Positions 14,402-20,664 of a stretch of 22,066 nucleotides of DNA are shown piece after piece. Source of the DNA: a virus; the IMG/VR virus record IMGVR_UViG_3300021518_000102, positions 1 through 22,066 of that record; one strand, 5' to 3'. Numbering within the stretch: position 1 is the stretch's first letter; the number at the start of each line of letters is the position of its first letter. The position numbers and the translations under genes are program-made. Below the pieces are notes generated by a model, which saw only the letters and a program-made list of their open reading frames with translations, did not search any database and had not been told where the DNA came from.

Positions 14402-15084
14402 GACGGGGCCTCCTCAAGTGACAGGATTTCGGAATTGCGGGCCAGCGGCGGCAGCCAGATCGTGCGCGTCTGGCCGCGCGGGGTCGGGCACTTCACGTCC
14501 CACACGATCCAGCAGTAATCGATCATGCCCCCGCGAAAGGCCCGCTTGCCCATCGCATCGATCAGGTCGCCCGGCGGCATCGAGGGACGCTGGCACAGGT
14601 GCAGCACCGCCTGCGGCGGATGATCGCTGAACAGCTGGTAACGCGCCTGCGCAGCGAGCCACTTGCTCGGCACAAGGGTGCAGACCCGAAGCGAGGTGAG
14701 GGTCAGCGCGTGGCGGACGAAGGCCTCAAGGATGCCTTTCCGGTAGCTATAGGGCGGGTTGAAGATCAGGCTGCAGGGAACCGGCGCGGCCTTGGTTTCG
14801 AGGAAGTCGCGCTGGTTGAAGATCATCGGCGCGCCGCCACCGAAATTCTGGTAGGCGACGTTCTCGACGAGGTCCGATCCGTAGGTGATGAAGTTCCGGT
14901 CGTGCGCGGCGAGCAGGGTGTTGCCCATCCCGCAGCACGGATCCCAGATACACAAGTCCCACGCGCGCTCAGCTGCGAAGTCCTCGAGCGCGAGCGCGAG
15001 CTGCTCGGCGCACCAGAACTCGTCAACATACCAGTCGAGCGGGTGGCGCTTCGAATGCCGGCCGGATGAGATTTCGCCCCTCAC
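14386..15084 (-). CDS. Phage DNA methyltransferase (adenine-N6 type motifs)
   Basis: The protein is 232 aa from a GTG at 15084 that overlaps the ParB-like stop (GTGA). It has a Rossmann-type SAM site DPCCGMGN (48-55), an acidic residue after the second strand (YGSDLVEN, D71) and the catalytic loop NPPY (109-112), typical of amino methyltransferases acting on adenine. The C-terminal part (GDLIDAMGKRAFRGGMIDYC) may take part in target recognition. There is no restriction partner nearby, so it is likely a solitary phage enzyme that guards DNA against host restriction. Specificity cannot be read. Confidence 0.8.
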   Translation of the reverse strand: MRGEISSGRHSKRHPLDWYVDEFWCAEQLALALEDFAAERAWDLCIWDPCCGMGNTLLAAHDRNFITYGSDLVENVAYQNFGGGAPMIFNQRDFLETKAAPVPCSLIFNPPYSYRKGILEAFVRHALTLTSLRVCTLVPSKWLAAQARYQLFSDHPPQAVLHLCQRPSMPPGDLIDAMGKRAFRGGMIDYCWIVWDVKCPTPRGQTRTIWLPPLARNSEILSLEEAPSCGTR

Positions 15085-16088
15085 TCGCCCAGCTCCTCGT
15101 TGAGCCGGTCGCGCAGCGCGCGCTTCATCTCGGGCGTGAGCATCGAGGCGAGTTTCGGGACGAACTGCCGCTTCTGGTCGAGGCTGAGCCGCGACCACGC
15201 GCCGGTGATCGCGTTGTAGTGCTTCTGGTGCGCCAACGGCGTGGCGAGCGGCACCGCCGCCCCGACGCCGACCGCGATCTTCGCGTCCTCGACCCCGATC
15301 TCGTGATCGGCGAGCAGCGCCTCGATCACCTTGCGGCGGATGCCCTCATCCTTGAGGTCGCAGATAGCCTTTAGCTGGCTGCCGTTGTTCCCCGCGACCG
15401 GGTGCTTCGCGAGCGCCTCTGCAAGGTCGGGGAACGGCTCGATGACAAGGCGCGAAAGTGCCAGATCACGGTGGATCGTGCGGCGCGACATATCGAGCGC
15501 TTCGCCGACCGATTCCTCCCACCCGTATGCTTGTGCCATCGTGGCACAAGCATCTTCGGTCTCTTCCCTTAGAGCCGCCTCAGCGGTCTCTTCGAAGTGC
15601 TTCACGCGGTCCCAGCGAGCCTTCGCGCCGCGCTGGTATTGGTCGAGGTTGCCGTGCGCCCGCGCGATCCGCTCCTGCGCGGCGGTCACCAGTGCGGCGG
15701 TGAACTTGGCGCGCTCGATCAGCCCCAGCGGGCGACGGTGGCGATTCTCCGAGGCCTCCAGATCGGCGAGGTCTTCGGGCTTGCCCTTCACCTCGATCGC
15801 GAAGACCGTGATGCATTCATAGGTCGCGCCCATCAGGCGGTGCATGCCGGTGACAAGCCGCCAAGGCTTCTTGCCCTCGGCAACAACAGCCTCGATCGAC
15901 TTGCTCGGCAGGTTGCGCGCCACCTTGATCGGGTCGCGCTGGCCATCGACGGCCATCAGACGGCCAAGCGCCGCAGCCTTGTCCTCGTGCAGGAAACCGA
16001 TCCGGTTGGGGATCAAAACGTCGGTGGGCGAAAGCTCCAGCACGGCGGCGCTGGTCAGCAGCGGGCGCCCGTTCGAACCAGCGTTCAT
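15081..16088 (-). CDS. ParB/Srx-domain protein
   Basis: The protein is 335 aa from MNAGSNGRPLLTSAAVLELS at 16088, preceded by GGGGG 7 bases upstream; an ATG at 16103 is possible. The N-terminal ParB-type domain has a PIKVARN segment, RLVTGMHRLMGA (77-88) and an EASENRHRRPLGLIERA stretch (111-127). An HTH follows (GEALDMSRRTIHRDLALSRL). The C-terminal region is helical and charged. ParB-like proteins in phages may be partition, transcription or nuclease factors; no ParA is present, so plasmid-type partition is unlikely. It couples to the methyltransferase downstream (GTGA) and the 142-aa gene upstream (ATGA). Confidence 0.85.
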   Translation of the reverse strand: MNAGSNGRPLLTSAAVLELSPTDVLIPNRIGFLHEDKAAALGRLMAVDGQRDPIKVARNLPSKSIEAVVAEGKKPWRLVTGMHRLMGATYECITVFAIEVKGKPEDLADLEASENRHRRPLGLIERAKFTAALVTAAQERIARAHGNLDQYQRGAKARWDRVKHFEETAEAALREETEDACATMAQAYGWEESVGEALDMSRRTIHRDLALSRLVIEPFPDLAEALAKHPVAGNNGSQLKAICDLKDEGIRRKVIEALLADHEIGVEDAKIAVGVGAAVPLATPLAHQKHYNAITGAWSRLSLDQKRQFVPKLASMLTPEMKRALRDRLNEELGE

Positions 16089-16513
16089 TTCGCACCCCCA
16101 CATAGACGGTGCGGAGCAAGCGCGGTCCGGTTAGCCTCCTCGTCACTCGCACAGGAGAACAGCCCATGCCGAATGCCGGTCTCAATTCGATCGAGCAGCT
16201 GCGCGACCAGCTTTACGCCCTCCAGCAGCTCGTCCTCGCGCAATGCGTGGCCCTCGGCACCGCCGACCGGCCCGCGCTCGATGCCACTCTGTTGATCGCC
16301 GCGGGGCAGGCCGACGCGCTGATCGCCAATGGCCGCCCCATCGCTGGCCAGCGGCTTGCGCTGCTGGTCGATGAGGTGCGCAAGTGCCTCGACTGATGCG
16401 CGCGTCTGCGCGACCGCTGCTTTCACGCGGATCGCCCGCAGCGTCAGCCGCACGACATTGGAGTCCGCGAAGCCGACATCGGCCAGCTTCTCGTGAAACG
16501 GTGAAACCCTCAC
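16085..16513 (-). CDS. 142-aa phage early protein of unknown function, with an antisense frame opposite its 3' half
   Basis: Starts at a GTG overlapping the Ner-like stop (GTGA) and ends at a TGA overlapping the ParB-like ATG (ATGA). This double coupling and about 78% G+C at third codon positions favour a real gene. The first 60 residues look like a natural helical protein (VSPFHEKLADVGF, VVRLTLRAIRVKAAV, ASVEALAHLIDQQRK). The C-terminal part is glycine-rich and less convincing, and it faces a good rightward frame at 16166-16396. No family is recognised. Confidence 0.62.
   Translation of the reverse strand: MRVSPFHEKLADVGFADSNVVRLTLRAIRVKAAVAQTRASVEALAHLIDQQRKPLASDGAAIGDQRVGLPRGDQQSGIERGPVGGAEGHALREDELLEGVKLVAQLLDRIETGIRHGLFSCASDEEANRTALAPHRLCGGAK
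16166..16396 (+). CDS. Possible antisense 76-aa helical protein
   Basis: A rightward frame beginning MPNAGLNSIEQLRDQLYALQ and ending EVRKCLD, with an AGGAG ribosome site 8 bases before the ATG and about 84% G+C at third positions. It reads like a natural helical protein. It lies wholly opposite the leftward 142-aa gene. Only one may be translated, or this may be a genuine antisense pair. An in-frame ATG at 16109 lacks a comparable ribosome site. Confidence 0.5.
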   Translation: MPNAGLNSIEQLRDQLYALQQLVLAQCVALGTADRPALDATLLIAAGQADALIANGRPIAGQRLALLVDEVRKCLD

Positions 16514-16758
16514 GCCGCCACCGCCTTCCCGCGACCGGAGAGCCGCGCAGCATCCTCGGCGTCGATCTTGTCGAGCTCGCGATAGAGCGCCCCGATCGAA
16601 TGCAGATTCGCGCCGGGTGGGTTCGGGTTCCGCTCGGTCTTCTTCCAGTTGTGGAAGGTGTCCTGATGGATGCCCGCACGGCGGCAGAGCTCGGCGATGG
16701 ATATCCGCGACGCTTTGGCGCGCCGCGCGATGTCTTGAACGATGGTTTGCTGGTCCAT
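16510..16758 (-). CDS. Ner/Cro-like HTH regulator
   Basis: The protein is 82 aa from MDQQTIVQDIARRAKASRIS at 16758. The frame is open to 16788, but the first operator and the proposed -10 box lie in that stretch, so the later start is preferred. The HTH (RISIAELCRRAGIHQDTFHNWKK, about 18-40) is of the XRE/Cro type, followed by TERNPNPPGANLHSIGALYR. As the first leftward gene facing the repressor it holds the place of ner in Mu, which turns down early and repressor transcription. Little or no leader lies between the proposed transcript start and this ATG. Confidence 0.75.
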   Translation of the reverse strand: MDQQTIVQDIARRAKASRISIAELCRRAGIHQDTFHNWKKTERNPNPPGANLHSIGALYRELDKIDAEDAARLSGRGKAVAA

Positions 16759-16765
16759 GACCAGG

Positions 16766-16794
16766 CGCATATCCGAGATTTCTCGCACTGTAAA
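16766..16794 (-). promoter_or_regulatory. Candidate early promoter
   Basis: On the leftward strand TTTACA (16794-16789) and TATGCG (16771-16766) are separated by exactly 17 bases. The -35 matches the consensus at five of six positions, the -10 at three of six. The first operator lies in the spacer and the second just upstream of the -35, so repressor binding would block polymerase. The inferred start of transcription is near 16759, almost at the Ner-like ATG. Confidence 0.6.
16774..16785. promoter_or_regulatory. Operator 1 (palindrome)
   Basis: CGAGA-TT-TCTCG is a perfect 5-2-5 palindrome between the two divergent regulator genes. It lies in the spacer of the candidate early promoter. A nearly identical copy is centred 22 bp away, about two helical turns, which suggests cooperative binding by repressor dimers. 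Confidence 0.7.
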
Positions 16795-16795
16795 C

Positions 16796-16807
16796 GGAGA
16801 TTTCTCG
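16796..16807. promoter_or_regulatory. Operator 2 (palindrome)
   Basis: GGAGA-TT-TCTCG differs from operator 1 by one outer base. It sits immediately upstream of the candidate -35 box and 37 bp before the repressor ATG, so it could serve both early repression and repressor autoregulation. Confidence 0.68.
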
Positions 16808-16844
16808 GCTACGTGTTCGGAACCGTCTTTGTTAGCTGTGCAGT

Positions 16845-17492
16845 ATGCCAGGGGTAGAGAAAGACGCTGCGCTGATCACTGCGTTGGTCGATTACGCGGG
16901 CGTGAGCCTGACGGAGGTGGCGAAGCGCGCCAAGGTCGACCCCGAAACCCTGAGGAAGCCCGTGAAGGGCATTGTCGACACACGCCTCAGCCAGCGCACT
17001 ATCGAAAAACTCGCCGACGCCTTCCCGAAGTTCCCAGGCTGGACCCGAGCTGGGGCTGCCGCGCTTGCCAGCTTCGATGAGCCCGATCTTGTCCCGGTCC
17101 GCGAGATCGACCTCAGCTTCGGCATGGGGGCAACCTATCTCGACGTGCCGATCACCGAGGAGGTCCACCACTTCCCCCGCGCCTGGCTGCGCCGCTACAC
17201 CCGATCCGCGCCAGACAAGCTGTTCTTCGCGCAAGGGATCGGTGACAGCATGGAGCCGACCCTCCACGACAGCGATCTGCTCCTGATCGACACCGCCCAG
17301 CGCCAGCTCACCAGCGCCGATCGCATCTGGGTGCTCACTTATGCCGATTGCGGCATGATCAAGCGCCTTCGCCCTGTTCCCGGCGGCGGCATCGAGGTAT
17401 GGTCTGACAAGAAGGAAGTCTCCCCCTTCACCGCCTATGACGGCGAGCTCGAGATCATCGGCCGCGTCGTCGCAGTCCAGAGGAAGCTATGA
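16845..17492 (+). CDS. Phage repressor, HTH plus S24 (LexA/CI-like) peptidase domain
   Basis: A 215-aa protein. The N-terminal domain holds an HTH (VSLTEVAKRAKVDPETLRKP, 20-39). The C-terminal S24 domain has the nucleophile S135 in GDSMEPTL and the general base K173 in MIKRL, 38 residues apart as in LexA. It would hold the prophage silent by binding the two operators just upstream. No Ala-Gly or Cys-Gly cleavage site is visible in the 85-110 linker, so SOS self-cleavage is uncertain. There is no clear ribosome site before the ATG, so it may be translated leaderless. The 107-aa gene overlaps its stop (ATGA). Confidence 0.88.
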   Translation: MPGVEKDAALITALVDYAGVSLTEVAKRAKVDPETLRKPVKGIVDTRLSQRTIEKLADAFPKFPGWTRAGAAALASFDEPDLVPVREIDLSFGMGATYLDVPITEEVHHFPRAWLRRYTRSAPDKLFFAQGIGDSMEPTLHDSDLLLIDTAQRQLTSADRIWVLTYADCGMIKRLRPVPGGGIEVWSDKKEVSPFTAYDGELEIIGRVVAVQRKL

Positions 17493-17812
17493 AGCCCCCG
17501 ATGATTGCAGCGCTTGCCGCCTGCACTGTCGCCCTGGCCACAGCCGGCTATTTCGCCAACGAATGGCGCGTCTGCAACAATCTCGAGGCGGAAGCGGTCG
17601 ATGCTGCCTACAGTATCAGGGGAAACTCCAAGCTGCGCTTCAACGGCGCTGCATTGGGTCTCGACCTGCCATATGAAGACCTAAAACGCATGGGCCAAAG
17701 AGATGAAAAGCTCATGATCGAGCGGCTCACGGCAGTCTATGATCGGTGCGGTATGCGCGCCGGTAGAGATGCCAATCACAAGCTGCAGGAAGTCATTGCC
17801 GGGGGTCTGTAG
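17489..17812 (+). CDS. 107-aa exported or membrane-anchored protein, co-transcribed with the repressor
   Basis: Starts MKPPMIAALAACTVALATAG with an N-terminal hydrophobic segment (about 5-22), then a hydrophilic region with Cys29 and Cys87. An LAAC lipobox-like sequence occurs at 9-12, but the hydrophobic stretch before it is too short for a normal lipoprotein signal, so a membrane anchor or cleaved signal is more likely. The ATG overlaps the repressor stop, so it should be made in the lysogen. Genes in this place often alter the host surface or exclude other phages; that is inference. The family is not recognised. Confidence 0.72.
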   Translation: MKPPMIAALAACTVALATAGYFANEWRVCNNLEAEAVDAAYSIRGNSKLRFNGAALGLDLPYEDLKRMGQRDEKLMIERLTAVYDRCGMRAGRDANHKLQEVIAGGL

Positions 17813-18143
17813 CCTTGGCTTTTAGGCTTGCTTCGGCAATCACGGCGTAGATACGGCCCAAGGCTGACCTCCCGGGTGCTCGTTCCTGCCCGAACTCCGA
17901 AATCAGAATGGCCGAAGCATCATTGATCGAGCATCGCCCGTAGAGGCTAAGGATGGCCGAACGAACCTGCGCGTCCTTCCAGTACGGTGATTGGCAGCGA
18001 ATGCGACTGGAGATATCAGTCGGGACAATCGGTTCATTGGAAATCGGGCTTGCTGGCTCACTATCCCCCGCCTCGATCAGGGCGATAGCCCGATCCAGGA
18101 GGGCAAGCGCACGGTTGATCTGTTGGTTACGTGATGGGCGCAT
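17793..18143 (-). CDS. 116-aa prophage protein of unknown function
   Basis: Starts MRPSRNQQINRALALLDRAI and overlaps the 107-aa gene tail-to-tail by 20 bases. The N-terminus is a helix, then a proline-rich linker (about 28-45). The C-terminal part (RSAILSLYGRCSINDASAIL, then SEFGQERAPGRSALGRIYAV) reads like a helical or HTH-like domain. It has its own candidate promoter and an inverted repeat around the start, so it may regulate itself. The G+C content is lower than that of its neighbours. No family is recognised. Confidence 0.62.
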   Translation of the reverse strand: MRPSRNQQINRALALLDRAIALIEAGDSEPASPISNEPIVPTDISSRIRCQSPYWKDAQVRSAILSLYGRCSINDASAILISEFGQERAPGRSALGRIYAVIAEASLKAKATDPRQ

Positions 18144-18177
18144 AGTGGGATACCCTTGGACTGGTTATTGTCCCACT
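18144..18177. promoter_or_regulatory. Inverted repeat just upstream of the 116-aa gene
   Basis: AGTGGGA (18144-18150) and TCCCACT (18171-18177) are perfect 7-bp inverted arms with a 20-base spacer. One arm ends against the ATG, the other overlaps the candidate -10. It could be an operator or an mRNA hairpin covering the start. Confidence 0.5.
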
Positions 18178-18195
18178 TAAACCATCGATCTGCAA
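18167..18195 (-). promoter_or_regulatory. Candidate promoter of the 116-aa gene
   Basis: On the leftward strand TTGCAG (18195-18190) and GACAAT (18172-18167) are 17 bases apart. The -10 agrees with the consensus at four of six positions. No other gene lies to its right until the host chromosome, so this gene needs its own promoter. Confidence 0.45.
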
Positions 18196-18640
18196 TCTCC
18201 TGGGTGCCAATATTTGCGCCCACTTTCACGAATGTAAGTAAGAGGCCATTTCAGCCTGAATGCGGCGGATTTCCTCGCGTTTTCGTCTGATCGACACACC
18301 CGCAGGCGAATGTCCAAGTTGTGTCCTAGTTCAGAGGCGTCTCGCGGGTCTCTCAGACGCCTTTCATCGGCCCGTTACAGGCCCATAAATGGCGGATTTC
18401 CGCGCCTCAGAGGCTTAATCCATCAGATCGCGCCACTCCAGCCGCTCGTGGCAATCCATCGTCTAAATGAGCCATGACTCTAGACACAGAACGCGATCGC
18501 CAATTTTTTGGCACTTAGGCCGAAGGCCAAGGAAATCAGTCACCTCTCGCCCGCACAAGCCCGAGCAATCCCGCAAAAACCCGCTCGACGCCACTCCAAA
18601 ACGTCCTGTCATCTAACATGCATGCCGTTCGCCCGGCGGT
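18178..18640. other. Non-coding prophage-end region with repeats and the host junction
   Basis: No convincing gene is present. The decamer GCGGATTTCC occurs twice on the same strand (18265-18274 and 18392-18401), and the second copy forms a 5-2-5 palindrome (18392-18403). TCAGAGGC-like octamers recur at 18331, 18353 and 18407. AGGCGTCT (18335-18342) pairs with AGACGCCT (18355-18362). GCCAA-TTTT-TTGGC (18499-18512) is a further palindrome. Transposase end-binding sites are expected here. The exact phage terminus is not resolved; it probably lies between 18400 and 18600. Confidence 0.5.
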
Positions 18641-19198
18641 TTACGGTCTGATCTCGATCACCGTGCCATCGGGCACGATCCGCCACAATTCCTCGATCTC
18701 GGCATTGGAAAAGGCGATGCAGCCATCGGTCCAGTCGCCCGGCATCCGCCCGAAAGGCAGGCCGTTGGGCTGGCCATGCAGGAAGATATTGCCCCCCGGC
18801 GAACGGCCATGGCTGGCGGCAAAGGCGCGGTCGGCGGCGTTGGGGTAGGACACTTTGAGGCTGAGGTGGAAGGCGCTTCCCGGATTGCGGCCTTCGATCA
18901 CATAGCGCCCCTCGGGCGTGCGTTCATCGCCTTCGAAACGCTTGTGGCCTTGCGGCTGGTCGCCGAATTGAAGCCCGCGCCACACCCGCACCGGCTGGCC
19001 CTCGGCATAGCCCACCATCATCCGTTCGGATTTGTCAATGAGAAGATAATCGACATGGGCATAGCGCCGCGCGGGCACGATCCGGGCCGCCTCGCGCGCG
19101 AGCGGCAATTGCTGCACAGCGGGCGCTTCGACCGCCTTGGGCAGCGGCGCGGCGCAGGCGGCAAGCGCCAGCAGCGGCAGGAGAGCGCGGCGGTTCAC
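18641..19198 (-). CDS. L,D-transpeptidase (YkuD-type) lipoprotein
   Basis: A 185-aa exported protein. The signal peptide ends in a lipobox, LAAC, with lipidated C15. The YkuD domain covers about 48-183 and has the catalytic set H141 in FLHGQPN and C160 in DWTDGCIAFSN, the usual H-x17/18-[ST]-x-G-C layout. It would form or modify cross-links in peptidoglycan in the periplasm. It lies 33 bp downstream of purA on the same strand and may share its transcript. The prophage begins within about 500 bp of its 3' end and has not broken it. Confidence 0.9.
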   Translation of the reverse strand: MNRRALLPLLALAACAAPLPKAVEAPAVQQLPLAREAARIVPARRYAHVDYLLIDKSERMMVGYAEGQPVRVWRGLQFGDQPQGHKRFEGDERTPEGRYVIEGRNPGSAFHLSLKVSYPNAADRAFAASHGRSPGGNIFLHGQPNGLPFGRMPGDWTDGCIAFSNAEIEELWRIVPDGTVIEIRP

Positions 19199-19231
19199 AG
19201 CCCGCAGGATAACCCCGCCGCGGGGGTCCGA

Positions 19232-20521
19232 TCAATCCACAAACGGATCGCGCATCAGGATGGTGTCGTCGCGTTCAGGCGAGGTCGAGACCAGCGCGAC
19301 CGGGCATTCGATCAGTTCCTGGATGCGCTGGATGTACTTGATCGCGTTGGCGGGCAGATCGGCATAAGAGCGCGCGCCTGCGGTGCTTTCGTGCCAGCCG
19401 GGCATGTCTTCGTAGATCGGCTCGCACCCGGCCTGATCGGCGGCGTGGCTGGGAAGGTAATCATAAACCTGTCCGCGCAGCCGGTATCCGGTGCAGATCG
19501 ACACCTTGTCGAGCCCGTCGAGCACGTCGATCTTGGTAAGCGCGATGCCGGTCACCCCGCTGATCGCGCAGGACTGGCGCACCAGCACCGCATCGAACCA
19601 GCCGACCCGGCGCTTGCGCCCCGTGACCGTGCCGAATTCGTGCCCGCGCTCACCCAGCCTTTGGCCGATGTTGTCTTCGAGTTCCGTCGGAAACGGCCCG
19701 CTGCCGACGCGGGTGGTGTAGGCCTTGACGATCCCGAGCACGAAGCCGGTCGAATTGGGGCCGAGCCCGCTGCCGCTCGCCGAGGTGCCGCTCACCGTGT
19801 TGGAGCTGGTGACGAAGGGATAGGTGCCGTGATCGACATCGAGCAGCACGCCCTGCGCGCCCTCGAACAGGATTTTCGCGCCCGCGCGGCGCACTTTTTT
19901 GAGCCGTTTCCACACCGGCTGGGCAAAGCGCAGCACGAAGGGGGCGATTTCGCGCAATTGGTCGAGCAGCGCCGCGCGGTCGACCGGGGGCTGACCGAAC
20001 CCGGCGCGCAGCGCGTCGTGGTGGGCGCACAGGCGATCGAGCTGCGCTTCGAGGCTGTCGACATGCGCAAGGTCGCACACCCGGATCGCGCGCCTGCCGA
20101 CCTTGTCCTCGTAGGCCGGGCCAATCCCGCGCCCGGTGGTGCCGATCTTGCCCTTGCCCGCCGCGGTTTCGCGCAAGGCGTCGAGATCGCGGTGGAGCGG
20201 CAAGATCAGCGGGCAATTGTCGGCCACGGCGAGATTATCGTCGGTGATGGTGACGCCCTGCGCCTCGACCTTGGCGACCTCGTCACGCAGCGCCCAGGGA
20301 TCGAGCACCACGCCGTTGCCGATCACCGAAAGCGTGCCCGAGACGATCCCCGATGGCAGCAGGCTGAGCTTGTAGGTCTTGCCATCGATTACAAGCGTGT
20401 GGCCGGCATTGTGACCGCCCTGGAACCGCACCACGGCGTCGGCGCGGCTCGCCAGCCAGTCGACGATCTTGCCCTTGCCCTCATCTCCCCACTGGGCGCC
20501 GATCACGGTGACGTTGGCCAT
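19232..20521 (-). CDS. purA: Adenylosuccinate synthetase
   Basis: The protein is 429 aa from [20 protein letters not shown] at 20521, with AGGA upstream; the frame open to 20653 is not needed. It contains the GTP-binding WGDEGKGK motif (11-18, catalytic D13), GGHNAGHT (with the catalytic His), [13 protein letters not shown], the [19 protein letters not shown] region and [11 protein letters not shown]. It joins IMP and aspartate with GTP to make adenylosuccinate, the first committed step to AMP. The length is the usual one for bacterial PurA, and all key motifs are intact. This is a core chromosomal gene. Confidence 0.98.
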   Translation of the reverse strand: MANVTVIGAQWGDEGKGKIVDWLASRADAVVRFQGGHNAGHTLVIDGKTYKLSLLPSGIVSGTLSVIGNGVVLDPWALRDEVAKVEAQGVTITDDNLAVADNCPLILPLHRDLDALRETAAGKGKIGTTGRGIGPAYEDKVGRRAIRVCDLAHVDSLEAQLDRLCAHHDALRAGFGQPPVDRAALLDQLREIAPFVLRFAQPVWKRLKKVRRAGAKILFEGAQGVLLDVDHGTYPFVTSSNTVSGTSASGSGLGPNSTGFVLGIVKAYTTRVGSGPFPTELEDNIGQRLGERGHEFGTVTGRKRRVGWFDAVLVRQSCAISGVTGIALTKIDVLDGLDKVSICTGYRLRGQVYDYLPSHAADQAGCEPIYEDMPGWHESTAGARSYADLPANAIKYIQRIQELIECPVALVSTSPERDDTILMRDPFVD

Positions 20522-20664
20522 CTCATTCCTTTGGCTGGTGGGCACAAACCGCGCGGACCTAGGCGCTCGGGGCTGGCGAGGCAAGCACCCGGACGCCCGG
20601 TGCGAAGGGTTGTCCACCCAGCCCCGTTCAGCAATGGTCGAATGCCATCGCATCAGGAACCATC

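Larger units (their letters stand above)
1..18540 (-). mobile_element. Mu-like transposable prophage (regulatory end and early, lysis and head genes; partial)
   Basis: The leftward gene series contains MuA-type transposase, MuB-type ATPase, GemA, Mor, GH24 lysozyme, spanins, gp27-like and gp28-like proteins and a portal, which together define a Mu-like phage. The repressor end lies near 18.2-18.5 kb, next to a host L,D-transpeptidase gene, and the phage continues past the left edge. The exact terminal bases cannot be fixed because the other end and its target-site duplication are outside the window, so the right coordinate is approximate. Confidence 0.93.

Noticed and set aside
14386-15084. 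Restriction-modification system
   Set aside because: No restriction nuclease is encoded nearby. The enzyme is better read as a solitary phage methyltransferase.
18335-18362. Stem AGGCGTCT/AGACGCCT as a terminator
   Set aside because: The loop is 12 bases and only three T residues follow on the rightward strand, where no gene ends. I treat it as part of the repeat-bearing prophage end.
18499-18530. Possible rho-independent terminator (GCCAA-TTTT-TTGGC and GGCC-GAA-GGCC)
   Set aside because: The hairpins are not followed by a T-run on the strand that transcribes the L,D-transpeptidase, so a terminator call is not supported.
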